A DNA stretch of 64,000 bases from Bradyrhizobium agreste (lineage in GTDB: Bacteria > Pseudomonadota > Alphaproteobacteria > Rhizobiales > Xanthobacteraceae). The stretch's first letter is position 1, and every line of letters begins with the position of its first letter. The notes below the pieces were generated by a model, which was not told the DNA's origin, searched no databases, and saw nothing but the letters and a program-made list of their open reading frames with translations. Made by a program: the position numbers and the translations under genes. Positions 46,901 through 55,993 of the stretch are shown piece by piece. The stretch is from positions 186,001 through 250,000 of the forward strand of contig NZ_JACCHP010000003.1 in assembly GCF_016031625.1 (NCBI RefSeq), in the 5' to 3' direction.

Positions 46901-47011
46901 CGAGGCGACGGGCAGGAACTGGTAGGCGACGACCCCCAGCAGGAACAGCCCGATCGACAGCAGCGTGGTCGCGACCGGGCGGCGGATGAAGGGCTCCGAG
47001 ATCGATGCCAT
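43904..47011 (-). CDS. RND multidrug efflux permease, MdtC-like
   Basis: About 1,035 residues. A proton-driven inner-membrane pump with twelve helices and two large periplasmic loops. Family signatures: EPFIRRPVATTLLSIGLFLL; VNISGADQPAVRV; charged residues of the proton relay in FVVDDAIVMIENMFRN; and GIPLVIATGPGTELRRPLGI. Start ATG 47011 overlaps the stop of the upstream permease (TGATG). With that gene it would form the B2C-type heterotrimer known for MdtBC. Confidence 0.94.
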   Translation of the reverse strand: MASISEPFIRRPVATTLLSIGLFLLGVVAYQFLPVASVPNVDFPSIFVSASRPGADPSVMAATVASPLERRLGEIAGINQITSTSSLGTTSIQLQFDIGRNIDKAARDVQAAINAAMVDLPSDLPSLPRFRKANTAGAPIFVLALTSKTISPSAIYDVADSVLAQRISQVPGVGNVSISGADQPAVRVQLNPVALSNAGISTDDIRTAIIGANALGPVGIFQGERQSETLSLNRQMRTAKEFRDIVIKGSGTNFVRLSDVADIEDSVRNVRSIAWFNKQPAVLIQITKQGDANVIDTVDRVKALIPELKQWIPAGVEISTLVDRTGTIRASVLDMQWTLLATAVLVMVVVFVFLRRLTPTIAAGISVPLALAGTCAGMWVAGFSIDNLSLMALAISVGFVVDDAIVMIENMFRNLEHGMRPFRAAQEGARQIGFTVVSISLSLIAAFTPLIFMDGVVGRLLREFSLTLTFAILVSTLVSLTVTPMICAHYIRQTTSGTATLFDRIVEGALSRTIVFYARSLRTVLEFPLLTLLVFFATIALTVTLYIKVPKGYFPTDDSGFIIGATRASADISFQSMLGLQQRLAEIVMQDPAVAGIGSTVGSGGGGPGPATSNRGTMFISLKPPEERAHVSTQVVIDRLRRALYPVPGIRLFMFAAQDVRAGGRQSDSDYQYTLTSTDLGLLQTWAPIVAKRMESVEGITDISSDRDPGGLQLTLSIDRQKASALGVRVQDIDNALNNAFAQRQISIIYTQRNQYMTVLEIDPKFQVDPSNLDRIYVAGAGDAQVPLSAVVRTTRGLAALAVYHSQSFPSTTVSFNLMPDVPLQAATQNIQRAVDELHMPEGIRGSFDGNAGDFARTSGRQPLLILGALVAMYIVLGVLYESLAHPLTIISTLPSAGLGALLALQLTNTPLTVIAFVGIILLIGIVKKNGIMMVDFALDAERQRGLSSAEAIFEACQARFRPILMTTMAALFAGIPLVIATGPGTELRRPLGITIIGGLFVSQILTLYTTPVIYLLIDRMRRRSEPRPLAAPAE

Positions 47012-50000
47012 CACTGCATCCCCTCGGTCGCGCCGGCGACCGGCGGGCCGCCGGATCCGGCCGGCGGCAGCGCCTGCTCGAGACGGCGGTTGATGCGATC
47101 GAGCGCGAGATAGATCACGGGGGTCGTGTAAAGCGTCAGGAGCTGGCTGAGCAGCAGACCGCCGATGATGGAGATGCCGAGCGGAAAGCGCAGCTCGGCG
47201 CCGGTGCCGCTCTCGATCGCCAGCGGCAGCGCCCCGAACAGCGCCGCCAGCGTCGTCATCATGATGGGGCGAAAGCGCAGGAGACAGGCCTGCACGATGG
47301 CTTCATTGGGCGACATGCCCTGCCCGCGTTCGGCATCCAGCGCGAAGTCGATCATCATGATCGCGTTCTTCTTGACGATGCCCATCAAGAGGATGATGCC
47401 GATCAGGCCGATCACCGAGAGGTCCTGTCCGCACAACATCAACGCCAGGATGGCGCCGACGCCGGCCGAGGGCAGCGTCGACAGGATCGTGATCGGATGG
47501 ATATAGCTCTCGTAGAGCACGCCTAACACGATGTAGATCGTGATGACGGCGGCGAGCAGCAGCCAGGGCTGGCCGGCCAGTGCCTTGGCGAATTCGGCGG
47601 CATCGCCGGCATAGACGCCGACGATGCTGCCCGGCATGGCAATGCGGGTCTCGATCACCTTCACGGCTTCGACGGCATCGCCGAGCGCCGCGCCCGGCGC
47701 CACGTTGAAGCTGAGCGACACCGACGGGAATTGCGCCTGGTGCGAGATCGCCAGCGGCGCCGTGGTCCGCTTCAGCGTCGCCACGGCCGACAGCGGCACC
47801 TGGGCATTGGGCGCGCCGGCGGTGGCGCTCGCGGCACCCGGCAGATAGAGCTTTGAGAGGATCGAGGGATCGCGCTGATACATCGGCAGCGCCTCCAGCA
47901 CCACGCGGTACTGGTTGGCCTGACCGTAGATGGTCGAGATCTGCCGCTGCGCGAAGGCATCGTTCAGCGTGTCGGTGATTCCTTGCAGGCTGACGCCAAG
48001 CTGGCCGGCCCGCGTGCGGTCGACATCGAGCTGCGCCCGCAGGCCGCCCTCCTGCGCCTCCGACGAGACGTCCCGGAACAGGGGATCGCGCCGCATCTCC
48101 GCAACCAGCTTGCGCGCCCATTCCGAGACCAGCGTCGCATCGGTGCCGGTCAGTGTGTACTGGTATTGCGAGCGGCTCGACTGGGTCGAGATCTGCACGT
48201 CCTGCACCGGCTGGAAATACACGGTCATCCCCGGGATGCCGGAGACCCTCTCCTTCAGCCGGGTCACGACCACGCTGACATCGTCGCGGCGCTCGCCGCG
48301 CGGCCGCAAGCTCATGACGAGGCGCCCGACATTGGTGGTCGGGTTGACGGAGCCCGCACCGATCACCGAGACCACGCCGACCACATCAGGGTCGGCCCTG
48401 ATGGCATCGGCCGCCTCGGCCTGTCGCCTCTTCATCTCCGCAAACGACACGTCGGGCCCCGCCTCCGTCACTGCCGTGATCGAGGCCGTGTCCTGCAGCG
48501 GCAGGAAGCCCTTGGGCGCGACGACATACAGCACCAGGGTCGCGATCAGCGCGGCGAAAGTCACGACCAGCGTGGCGCGCTGGCGCTCCAGCACCCACAA
48601 CAGCGATCTGTGATAGGCATCCACCGTGCGGTCGATGAAGCGGCTGATCGCGGCCAGTCCCGGCACGGCCAGCTCCTCGTGCGCGTGCTTGAGCAGTCGC
48701 GAGCACATCATCGGCGTCAGCGTCAGCGAGACCACCGCCGAGGTCACGACCGCAATCGTCAAGGTCAGCGCGAATTCGCGGAACATGCGCCCGACGAGGC
48801 CCGACATGAACAGCAGCGGGATGAAGACCGCAATCAGCGACACCGTCAGCGAGATCACGGTGAAGCCGATTTCGCTGGCGCCCTTCAAGGAGGCCTCCAT
48901 CGCGCCATCGCCATTTTCCATGTGGCGCACGATGTTCTCGATCATCACGATGGCATCGTCGACGACGAATCCGGTGCCAATCGTCAGCGCCATCAGCGAC
49001 AGATTGTCGAGGCTGAAGCCGGCAAAATACATGATGCCGAAGCTCGTGATCAGCGACAGCGGCAGGGCGACGCCGGCGATCACGGTCGCGCGCAACGAAC
49101 GCAGGAACAATAGCACGACCAGCGTCACCAGCACGACGGCAAGGATCAGCGTGAACTGTACGTCGCGCACCGAGGCGCGGATGGTGACGGTACGATCGGA
49201 CACGATGGTGAGGTTCACGCCGGCCGGGATCGCACGCTGCAGTTTCGGGATCTCGGCGCGGATCTGGCTGACCACGTCGATGACGTTGGCGCCGGGCTGG
49301 CGCTGGATGTCGATGATGACCGCCGGCGTGCCCTGGTACCAGCCGCCGGTGCGGTCGTTCTCGAGACCGTCGACGATCTGCGCGACGTCGGCAATGGTCA
49401 CCGGCGAGCCGTTGCGGTAGGCGATGATGACGGGCTTGTAGGCGTCGGCCGCGGCAATCTGGTCGTTGGCGGCGATGATGTAGGATTGCTGAGCGCCGTC
49501 GAGCGAGCCTTTCGGCCCTGATACATTGGCATTGGCGATCGCGGTGCGTAGATCCTCCATCGCGATGCCGTAGGCCGCAAGCCGCGCCAGATCGGCCTGG
49601 ATGCGCACGGCCGGCTTCAGCCCGCCCAACACGGAGACGCGCCCGACGCCGGAGATCTGGCTCAAACGTTGCGCCAGGATAGTGTCGGCGATGTCGCTCA
49701 TCGCCCGCAGCGAGATCGTGTCCGAGCGCAGCGCCAGCGTCATCACCGGCGCATCCGCCGGGTTTACCTTAGCGTAGGTCGGCGGGTAAGGCAGCGTCTT
49801 GGGCAGCACGCCCGCGGCGGCATTGATCGCGGCCTGCACGTCCTGCGTCGCACCGTCGATGTCGCGGTTGAGGTCGAACTGCAGCGAGATCTGGCTGACG
49901 CCGAACGAGCTCGTCGAGTTCATCGCCGACAGGGACGGGATCTGGCCGAGCTGCCGCTCCAGCGGCGCGGTGATCAGCGAGGCGATCACGTCGGGGCTCG

Positions 50001-50160
50001 CGCCCGGCAGCTGCGTCGTCACCTGCACGGTCGGGAAATCGACCTGCGGCAGCGCCGAGACCGGCAGTGCGAAATAGCCGAGCAGCCCGCCGATCAGAAG
50101 CGCAATGCCGAGCAGCGAGGTCGCGATCGGCCGGCGGATGAAGGGTTCGGAGACACCCAT
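47011..50160 (-). CDS. RND multidrug efflux permease, MdtB-like
   Basis: 1,049 residues starting MGVSEPFIRRPIATSLLGIA. Same fold as its neighbour, with the relay segment GFVVDDAIVMIENIVRHMEN and the C-terminal GALPLAIESGTGAELRFPLG. Two unequal RND permeases in tandem behind a single adaptor is the MdtABC layout, so they probably assemble together. Substrates cannot be read off; MdtABC relatives export bile salts, novobiocin and flavonoid-like compounds. Confidence 0.94.
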   Translation of the reverse strand: MGVSEPFIRRPIATSLLGIALLIGGLLGYFALPVSALPQVDFPTVQVTTQLPGASPDVIASLITAPLERQLGQIPSLSAMNSTSSFGVSQISLQFDLNRDIDGATQDVQAAINAAAGVLPKTLPYPPTYAKVNPADAPVMTLALRSDTISLRAMSDIADTILAQRLSQISGVGRVSVLGGLKPAVRIQADLARLAAYGIAMEDLRTAIANANVSGPKGSLDGAQQSYIIAANDQIAAADAYKPVIIAYRNGSPVTIADVAQIVDGLENDRTGGWYQGTPAVIIDIQRQPGANVIDVVSQIRAEIPKLQRAIPAGVNLTIVSDRTVTIRASVRDVQFTLILAVVLVTLVVLLFLRSLRATVIAGVALPLSLITSFGIMYFAGFSLDNLSLMALTIGTGFVVDDAIVMIENIVRHMENGDGAMEASLKGASEIGFTVISLTVSLIAVFIPLLFMSGLVGRMFREFALTLTIAVVTSAVVSLTLTPMMCSRLLKHAHEELAVPGLAAISRFIDRTVDAYHRSLLWVLERQRATLVVTFAALIATLVLYVVAPKGFLPLQDTASITAVTEAGPDVSFAEMKRRQAEAADAIRADPDVVGVVSVIGAGSVNPTTNVGRLVMSLRPRGERRDDVSVVVTRLKERVSGIPGMTVYFQPVQDVQISTQSSRSQYQYTLTGTDATLVSEWARKLVAEMRRDPLFRDVSSEAQEGGLRAQLDVDRTRAGQLGVSLQGITDTLNDAFAQRQISTIYGQANQYRVVLEALPMYQRDPSILSKLYLPGAASATAGAPNAQVPLSAVATLKRTTAPLAISHQAQFPSVSLSFNVAPGAALGDAVEAVKVIETRIAMPGSIVGVYAGDAAEFAKALAGQPWLLLAAVITIYIVLGVLYESYIHPITILSTLPSAGVGAILALMLCGQDLSVIGLIGIILLMGIVKKNAIMMIDFALDAERGQGMSPNEAIVQACLLRFRPIMMTTLAALFGALPLAIESGTGAELRFPLGISIIGGLLLSQLLTLYTTPVIYLALDRINRRLEQALPPAGSGGPPVAGATEGMQ

Positions 50161-50197
50161 GGGTTATGCCTGCCGCTTCAAGCGGCTGTTGTCGGGA

Positions 50198-51601
50198 TCA
50201 TGGCTGCTTGGCTCCACTTTCCGATGCCCCCGGCCCCGGCGCCGGTCCTGTCTGCCCCTTCTGGTCGCCTTCGCTGCTCTTGCGCTTGGCGCGCAACTCG
50301 CCGTCTTTGCCTTGTCCGTCTTTCTGCCCGTCTTTCTGGCCCTCTTTGGCACCGTCCTTCCTCTGGGCGTCCGGTGCGCGCGAGCGCTTGCGCGGGGCAA
50401 GATCAGCCGACGGCGTCTGGTCGTCGCGGCCGACGATCACCTTGGAGCCGTCGGACAGATTGGCAAAGCCCGTGGTGACGACCCTGTCGCTCGCTGTCAG
50501 CCCGCTGGCGATCACGGCGTCATGCTCGTTCTGCTGGGTCACCGTCACGGGCTTGGCCGAGACGATGTTGTCCTCGCCGATGACGTAGCTGAAAGTGCCG
50601 ATCGGGCCGCGCTGCACCGCGGAGGTCGGCACCACCAGGGCCTGCGTCAAGGTTTCGACCTTGAGGCGGACATTGACGAACTGGCCCGGCCAGAGCTGGT
50701 GATTGGCATTGGGGAATTCGGCCTTGAGCCTGAGCGTGCCGGTGGTCTGGTCGACCTGGTTGTCGATGCCGGTGAGCTTGCCGGTATCGATCACGGTGAC
50801 GCCGTCATTGCCGAACACGTCGACTGCGAGCGGGCCCTTCGCCGCGGCCGCATTGACCCGCATGATCTGCTGCTGCGGCAGGCTGAACCACACCGCGATC
50901 GGCTGTAATTGCGTGATCACCACGAGGCCCGTGGTGTCGGAGGCATGAATGATGTTGCCCTGGTCGACCTGGCGCAGGCCGGCGCGGCCCGAGATCGGCG
51001 CCACGATCTTGGTGTAGCTCAGCGTCGCCGCCGCGTTGTCGATCGCGGCCTGGTCGGCCTTGACCAGCGCCTCGGTCTGGGCGACCAGCGCGCGCTGGGT
51101 GTCGGCCTGCTGCTTGGAGCCGGCGTTGGAGGCAGCGAGCTGCTCGTAGCGCGCGAGATCGATGCGTTGGTTGGCGAGCTGAGCCTGATCCTGCGCCTTC
51201 TTGGCAACCGCCTGGTCGTACTGCGCCTGATAGATCGCCGGATCGATCTCGCCGAGCACGTCGCCCTTCTTGACGTCCTGGCCTTCCGTGAAGTTGACCG
51301 CGATCAGCTTGCCGTCGACCTGCGAGCGCACGGTCACGGTGTTGAGCGCGCGGATCGCGCCGACGCCGTCGAGATAAACCGGCACGTCCTGGATGCGCGG
51401 GCTCGCCGCCAGCACCGGCACCGGCAGATCGGGGCGCTGATTGCGGTTGTTCGTCTGCTGCTGATGCATGACGATCCAGCCGACATAGCCGAGGCCGCCG
51501 AGGATCGCGAGCGTGATCAGGGTCATCACGAAGCCGCGGCCGCGCGATCTCTTCGCCGTCCCCTCTTCCGCGCCCTGCTTGGTGTCCGGCTTAAAGAGCA
51601 T
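50198..51601 (-). CDS. RND efflux periplasmic adaptor, MdtA-like
   Basis: 467 residues. One N-terminal anchor helix (FVMTLITLAILGGLGYVGWI), then the biotinyl-lipoyl halves (NTVTVRSQVDGKLIAVNFTE, GRAGLRQVDQGNIIH), a coiled-coil hairpin between (AKKAQDQAQLANQRIDLARY), and a beta barrel. The C-terminal tail of about 75 residues is unusually long and rich in Lys, Gly, Gln and Asp (DGAKEGQKDGQKDGQGKDGE), probably disordered. Start ATG 51601 overlaps the outer-membrane factor stop by 11 bases. Confidence 0.94.
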   Translation of the reverse strand: MLFKPDTKQGAEEGTAKRSRGRGFVMTLITLAILGGLGYVGWIVMHQQQTNNRNQRPDLPVPVLAASPRIQDVPVYLDGVGAIRALNTVTVRSQVDGKLIAVNFTEGQDVKKGDVLGEIDPAIYQAQYDQAVAKKAQDQAQLANQRIDLARYEQLAASNAGSKQQADTQRALVAQTEALVKADQAAIDNAAATLSYTKIVAPISGRAGLRQVDQGNIIHASDTTGLVVITQLQPIAVWFSLPQQQIMRVNAAAAKGPLAVDVFGNDGVTVIDTGKLTGIDNQVDQTTGTLRLKAEFPNANHQLWPGQFVNVRLKVETLTQALVVPTSAVQRGPIGTFSYVIGEDNIVSAKPVTVTQQNEHDAVIASGLTASDRVVTTGFANLSDGSKVIVGRDDQTPSADLAPRKRSRAPDAQRKDGAKEGQKDGQKDGQGKDGELRAKRKSSEGDQKGQTGPAPGPGASESGAKQP

Positions 51602-53075
51602 TGACCGGTTTCTCCATTCGCGGCTCCCAGCCGCCGCCGAGCGCCTGGTACAGGCTGACGATGGCCAGAAGCCGTGCGAGTTGGGCCTGCGACAGCGCGT
51701 CTTCCGCCTGGAACAGGGTCAGTTGGGTGTTGAGCACGGTGACGATGTCGGCGGTGCCGGCACGCAATTGCTGCTCGGAGAGATCGAAGGCGCGGCGCGA
51801 GGCGGCGACGACATCGCGCTGCAATTGCAGCTTGATCGTGGTCTGCTTGATCGAGAACAGCGCGTTGTCGACGTCGGCAAAGGCCTGGATGATGGTCTTG
51901 CGATAGGTCTGCAGCAGCTCGTCCTGCCGCGCCTTGGCCAATTCGAAATTGCCGAGGATCCTGCCGCCGTCGAAGATCGGTTGCGTCGCGCTGCCGACGA
52001 GCTGGAAGAAGGCCGCATGCGGCTGGAACAGCGAGACCAGCGCCGCGCTCTGATAGCCGCCGCTGCCGGTGAGCTGGATGGTCGGAAAGAATTGTGCGCG
52101 TGCATTGCCGATGTTGGCCGTGGCGGAGGCGAGCTGCGCCTCCTGGCGACGGATGTCCGGCCGCTGCGTCAGCAGCTCCGACGGCAGGCCGGGCGTCACG
52201 CGCGGGATCGCGATCCGGTCCAGAGAGCCGCCGTGAACGCGCACGCTCTCCGGCGGCCGCGAGACCAGTACGGCGAGCGCGTTGACGTTCTGGTCCAGCG
52301 TCTGGCGCAGCGGCGGCACCAGTGCCTTCTGGTTCGCCAGCACGCTCTCCTGCTGGGCGACGTCGAGATCGCTGCCGGTGCCGGCCCTGCGGCGCTCCCT
52401 GACCGCATCGAGGATGCGCTGCGCGCTCGCGATATTGCGCTGCGAGGTCCTGATGCGGTCCTGCGAGGCCAGCACCTGGAAATAGGCGTTGGCGACGGCG
52501 GCGAGCGTGGTCAGCGCGACCGTGTCGCGATCGAAACGGTTGGCGTGCGCCGTCTCCTCCGCCGATTGCAGCGCGTCGCGGTTCTGGCCCCAGAAATCGA
52601 GCTGATAGCTCGCACTCAGCGAGGCCGAATAATTGACGACCTCGCGCCCGCCGATCGACAGACCCGAGGAGCTTGCGCCCGAGGTGCGCGAATAGGTCTC
52701 CGATCCGGCTGTCGACACGCTCGGCAGCAGCGCCGCGCCGGCCTGCCGCGCCTGGGCGTCGGCCTGGACGATGCGCGCAACCGCGGCGGCGATGTCGAGG
52801 TTGACGGTCTGCGCCTCCTCCATCAGCTGCGTCAGCTCCGCAGAGCGGAAGCCGCGCCACCAATCCAGCGACGGCGGCGCATCGCCCTTGCCGGCATATT
52901 TGTAGTGCGAGGGAACGTCGAGCGCGGGATCAGGGAGGTCCTGGGTCAGCACGCAAGCCCCCGAGGCGGCGGCGAGGCACAGCACCGCGATCCATCGCGC
53001 CGAGTGCAGCGTTCCGAATGCAGAACCGAGAGACCGCCGCGAGGCGATCGCTGGAACTTGTTGTGTCACGTCCAC
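51591..53075 (-). CDS. RND efflux outer-membrane factor lipoprotein (NodT/OprM family)
   Basis: 494 residues. Signal peptide with lipobox SGAC (IAVLCLAAASGACVLTQDLP), so it is a lipid-anchored outer-membrane factor. The duct repeats include QLMEEAQTVNLDIAAAVARI and RTYSRTSG; then LQRDVVAASRRAFDLSEQQL and GTADIVTVLNTQLTLFQAED. It is transcribed first, followed by adaptor and two permeases, giving a self-contained tripartite pump. The start of 53075 gives a somewhat long n-region (about 25 residues) before the hydrophobic core. Confidence 0.92.
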   Translation of the reverse strand: MDVTQQVPAIASRRSLGSAFGTLHSARWIAVLCLAAASGACVLTQDLPDPALDVPSHYKYAGKGDAPPSLDWWRGFRSAELTQLMEEAQTVNLDIAAAVARIVQADAQARQAGAALLPSVSTAGSETYSRTSGASSSGLSIGGREVVNYSASLSASYQLDFWGQNRDALQSAEETAHANRFDRDTVALTTLAAVANAYFQVLASQDRIRTSQRNIASAQRILDAVRERRRAGTGSDLDVAQQESVLANQKALVPPLRQTLDQNVNALAVLVSRPPESVRVHGGSLDRIAIPRVTPGLPSELLTQRPDIRRQEAQLASATANIGNARAQFFPTIQLTGSGGYQSAALVSLFQPHAAFFQLVGSATQPIFDGGRILGNFELAKARQDELLQTYRKTIIQAFADVDNALFSIKQTTIKLQLQRDVVAASRRAFDLSEQQLRAGTADIVTVLNTQLTLFQAEDALSQAQLARLLAIVSLYQALGGGWEPRMEKPVNAL

Positions 53076-53851
53076 CCCCTGCGGGGCAGATCAAGCCGCC
53101 GCCACGCTGCCGGACTAACCGATTCGCGGCGGGGTGGTCGGGAGGCTTTGGACGGCGCGTTCACAGCGATGATGCTTTCTGCGGAACCTGAGTTTCATCC
53201 TAGCTGGGCGCGGAACGGCGGGACAGTGCCGCAATTGCGAGGTGTCCGAGCCAACGAGCCGGGAATGGATCAACAAGAATACCAAAAGTGCCTGTGCTGC
53301 AGCGGCTTCTTTCATTACGAAGCATCTGGAAACGTAAGCAAGCTTACCAAGATTTCATGTGATATTGCGGCCACACCCGGTGCTGCAGAGGTATTGCATA
53401 TGAATTTCAGCAGGATTGTCCGCGGGCACGGCTGGTGAGGGCTCTCGCCAACCAGGGACAGCCTCCGCATTCCTCGACAATCCCAATTCCTCGACAATCC
53501 CACCGCGAGGCACCCCCAGCCTCCTCCGCAAGCAGGAGAGGAGTCCAGTCCCGATGCCGAAGCATCGCTCGCCCGGCCGCGACCCGTCTCGCCCGTGGCA
53601 AGAATTGGTCGCGACAACGCTGATCGGGAGCGCGGTCGTTTCGTGCACTGGCCGGGGGTCGGCCGATTCCTGCTACCGGATGTCCCCCCTCACGGCCGCG
53701 CGCATCATCGCTGGTCTCCTCTCAAGCATATCACTGTTTGCGCGGGTGTTTCGGTCGGGTTCGCCGCAGCGCAAAAGCCTTTCCCTTTGGCCTCTCAAGC
53801 ACTAGGTTCGGGCCAAAGCCGATCAACCCCTTGCCAGTGATTTCCCCTGAC
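53076..53851. other. Gene-free stretch between the RND operon and cysK
   Basis: About 775 bases. Several frames are open on both strands, but none shows domain signal, signal peptide or a good ribosome-binding site. It holds the RND operon promoter near its left end, a 17-base tandem repeat at 53469, and the cysK promoter near its right end. It might contain remnants of a degraded gene. Confidence 0.5.
53469..53502. repeat. Tandem 17-base duplication
   Basis: ATTCCTCGACAATCCCA occurs twice head-to-tail (53469-53485 and 53486-53502) with no mismatch. Perfect duplication in a gene-free stretch suggests recent slippage or the edge of a repeat element. Confidence 0.8.
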
Positions 53852-54886
53852 ATGCCCATTCGCAACGACGTTGTCGAAGCCATCGGCAACACTCCCCTCA
53901 TCAAGCTCAAGCGCGCTTCGGAATTGACCGGCTGCACCATCCTGGGCAAGGCCGAGTTCATGAATCCCGGTCAGTCCGTGAAGGACCGCGCCGGCAAATG
54001 GATGATCCTGGAGGCCGAGAAGCGCGGCGAGCTGAAGCCCGGCGGGCTCGTGGTGGAAGCGACCGCCGGCAATACCGGCATCGGCCTTGCCGTTGTTGCG
54101 AGCGCGCGCGGCTACCGCACCCTGATCGTGATCCCCGAGACGCAGAGCCAGGAGAAGAAGGACTTTCTGAAGCTGTGCGGTGCCGAGCTGATCGAGGTGC
54201 CGGCCCTTCCCTACGCCAACCCCAACAATTATCAGCATGTCGGCCGGCGGCTTGCCGACGAACTGCGCAAGACCGAGCCCAATGGCGTCCTGTTCGCCGA
54301 CCAGTGGAACAACCTTGATAACGCCAAGGCGCATTACGAATCCACAGGGCCTGAGATCTGGGAGCAGACCGGCGGCAAGGTCGACGGCTTCGTCTGCTCG
54401 GTCGGCAGCGGCGGCACGATCGCCGGCGTCAGCCGCTATTTGAAGGAGAAGAACAACAACATCCGCATCGCCTGCGCCGATCCGCACGGCGCCGGTATGT
54501 ACGAATATTTCAGGACCGGCGATCCGAAGGCGACGCCAGGCGGCTCGATCACGGAGGGCATCGGCCTCAACCGCGCCACCGCGATCGTCGAGACCGCCGA
54601 GGTCGACGATGCCTATCTCATTCCCGACACCGACGCCGTCAGTGCGATCTACGAGCTGCTCCAGCACGAAGGTCTGTGCCTCGGCGGCTCCACGGGTATC
54701 AATGTTGTCGGCGCGATGCGGCTTGCGAAGCAGCTCGGGCCCGGCAAGACGATCGTCACCGTGCTGTGCGATTCCGGCAGCCGCTATCTGTCGAAGCTGT
54801 TCAACGCGGACTTCATGCGCGCCAAGAACCTGCCGGTGCCGGAATGGCTGGAGAAGCGCAGCAACATCAAGCCGCCCTTCGTCTGA
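53852..54886 (+). CDS. cysK: Cysteine synthase A (O-acetylserine sulfhydrylase)
   Basis: 344 residues. A PLP enzyme making cysteine from O-acetylserine and sulfide. The PLP lysine is in NPGQSVKDRAGKWMI. Substrate loop EATAGNTGIGLAVVA; phosphate-binding SVGSGGTIAGVSRYL; SITEGIG; C-terminal LGGSTGINVVGA and LCDSGSRYLSKLF. The C-terminus (VPEWLEKRSNIKPPFV) extends beyond the usual 310-325 residues. ATG 53852 is chosen (MPIRNDVVEAIGNTPLIKL), the normal CysK start. Confidence 0.95.
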   Translation: MPIRNDVVEAIGNTPLIKLKRASELTGCTILGKAEFMNPGQSVKDRAGKWMILEAEKRGELKPGGLVVEATAGNTGIGLAVVASARGYRTLIVIPETQSQEKKDFLKLCGAELIEVPALPYANPNNYQHVGRRLADELRKTEPNGVLFADQWNNLDNAKAHYESTGPEIWEQTGGKVDGFVCSVGSGGTIAGVSRYLKEKNNNIRIACADPHGAGMYEYFRTGDPKATPGGSITEGIGLNRATAIVETAEVDDAYLIPDTDAVSAIYELLQHEGLCLGGSTGINVVGAMRLAKQLGPGKTIVTVLCDSGSRYLSKLFNADFMRAKNLPVPEWLEKRSNIKPPFV

Positions 54887-55244
54887 TCGTCACAAGAACG
54901 CTCGCGTCGCGGATGCACGCCCTCAACGCGGCCGCGGTTCGGCCCGTTCAGGCCACTTCGCCGCGTTCCGCAGCCGCGGCGCAATAGTCGCGCCAGAACT
55001 GGCGATCGCGGATTGACCTCGAGCAGGGTCTTGACGCCCGCGATCGCCCGCGCCCCTACACTGGCAGGCCAACAACTATGTGTTCGGCGTGGAAGGCACG
55101 ATCTCCGGCCTCGACAACAAGGGCACCGTCGTAAACAACGTCTCTGCAACGTCTCTCTCCGGAGGATGGGCCCGAAGAGAGGCAAGCCGATTCGGATAGT
55201 GCGAGGCTTGCGGTCAGACCAGCGAGGCCGCCGGTCGCCGAATC
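54887..55244. other. Gene-poor stretch between cysK and aapP, with porin-like remnant
   Basis: 358 bases between converging genes. Apart from the outer-membrane-protein-like fragment at 55062 I see no gene. No strong terminator was found for either neighbour. Confidence 0.5.
55062..55165 (+). pseudogene. Fragment resembling an Omp25/Omp31-type outer-membrane protein
   Basis: One frame reads WQANNYVFGVEGTISGLDNK followed by GTVVNNV. This closely resembles the W-Q-x-N-x-W/Y-V-F-G-x-E-G strand of rhizobial Omp25/31 beta-barrel proteins. It has no start, no following strands and no upstream match in frame, so I read it as a short remnant left by deletion or recombination. Confidence 0.45.
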
Positions 55245-55982
55245 TCAGCGCAGAATTTGGCTCAGGAACAGCTTCGTGCGGGCGTGCTGCGGGGCGGCGA
55301 AGAACTCGTTCGGGGTGTTGGCCTCGATGATCTGCCCGGCGTCCATGAACACGACGCGATTGGCGACCTCGCGGGCAAAGCCCATCTCGTGGGTGACGAC
55401 CAGCATGGTCATGCCTTCCTCGGCGAGGTCGACCATGGTGTCGAGCACCTCCTTGACCATTTCGGGATCGAGCGCCGAAGTCGGCTCGTCGAACAGCATC
55501 ACCTTCGGGTTCATGGTCAGGGCCCGGGCAATCGCGACGCGCTGCTGCTGGCCGCCGGACATCTGCCCCGGAAACTTGTTGGCCTGATGCGGGATCTTGA
55601 CCCGCTCCAGGAATTTCATCGCGGTCTCCTCGGCGTCCTTTTTCGGGATGTTGCGCACCCAGATCGGCGCCAGCGTGCAATTGTCGAGCACGGTCAGATG
55701 CGGGAACAGGTTGAAGCTCTGGAACACCATGCCGACTTCGCGGCGGACCGCGTCGATGTGCTTGAGGTTCGGCCCGAGCTCGATGCCGTCGACGACGATC
55801 TCGCCCTCCTGGAATTCCTCCAGCGCATTGATGCAGCGGATAAGCGTGGACTTGCCCGAGCCCGAGGGACCGCAGATCACGATGCGCTCGCCCTTCTGCA
55901 CCGCGAGATCGATATCACGCAAGACGTGGAATTCGCCGTACCATTTGTTCAGGCCGGAAATCTTGACGATGGGCTCGGACAT
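55245..55982 (-). CDS. aapP: General L-amino acid ABC transporter ATPase AapP
   Basis: 245 residues. Walker [14 protein letters not shown]-loop [12 protein letters not shown], signature [15 protein letters not shown], Walker [16 protein letters not shown], switch THEMG. Start [20 protein letters not shown] is typical of the polar amino-acid family; its N-terminal segment and context identify AapP. Last gene of aapJQMP, beginning 11 bases after the aapM stop. A longer open frame upstream of it is the out-of-frame shadow of aapM. Confidence 0.95.
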   Translation of the reverse strand: MSEPIVKISGLNKWYGEFHVLRDIDLAVQKGERIVICGPSGSGKSTLIRCINALEEFQEGEIVVDGIELGPNLKHIDAVRREVGMVFQSFNLFPHLTVLDNCTLAPIWVRNIPKKDAEETAMKFLERVKIPHQANKFPGQMSGGQQQRVAIARALTMNPKVMLFDEPTSALDPEMVKEVLDTMVDLAEEGMTMLVVTHEMGFAREVANRVVFMDAGQIIEANTPNEFFAAPQHARTKLFLSQILR

Positions 55983-55993
55983 GGTGGCCTCGA

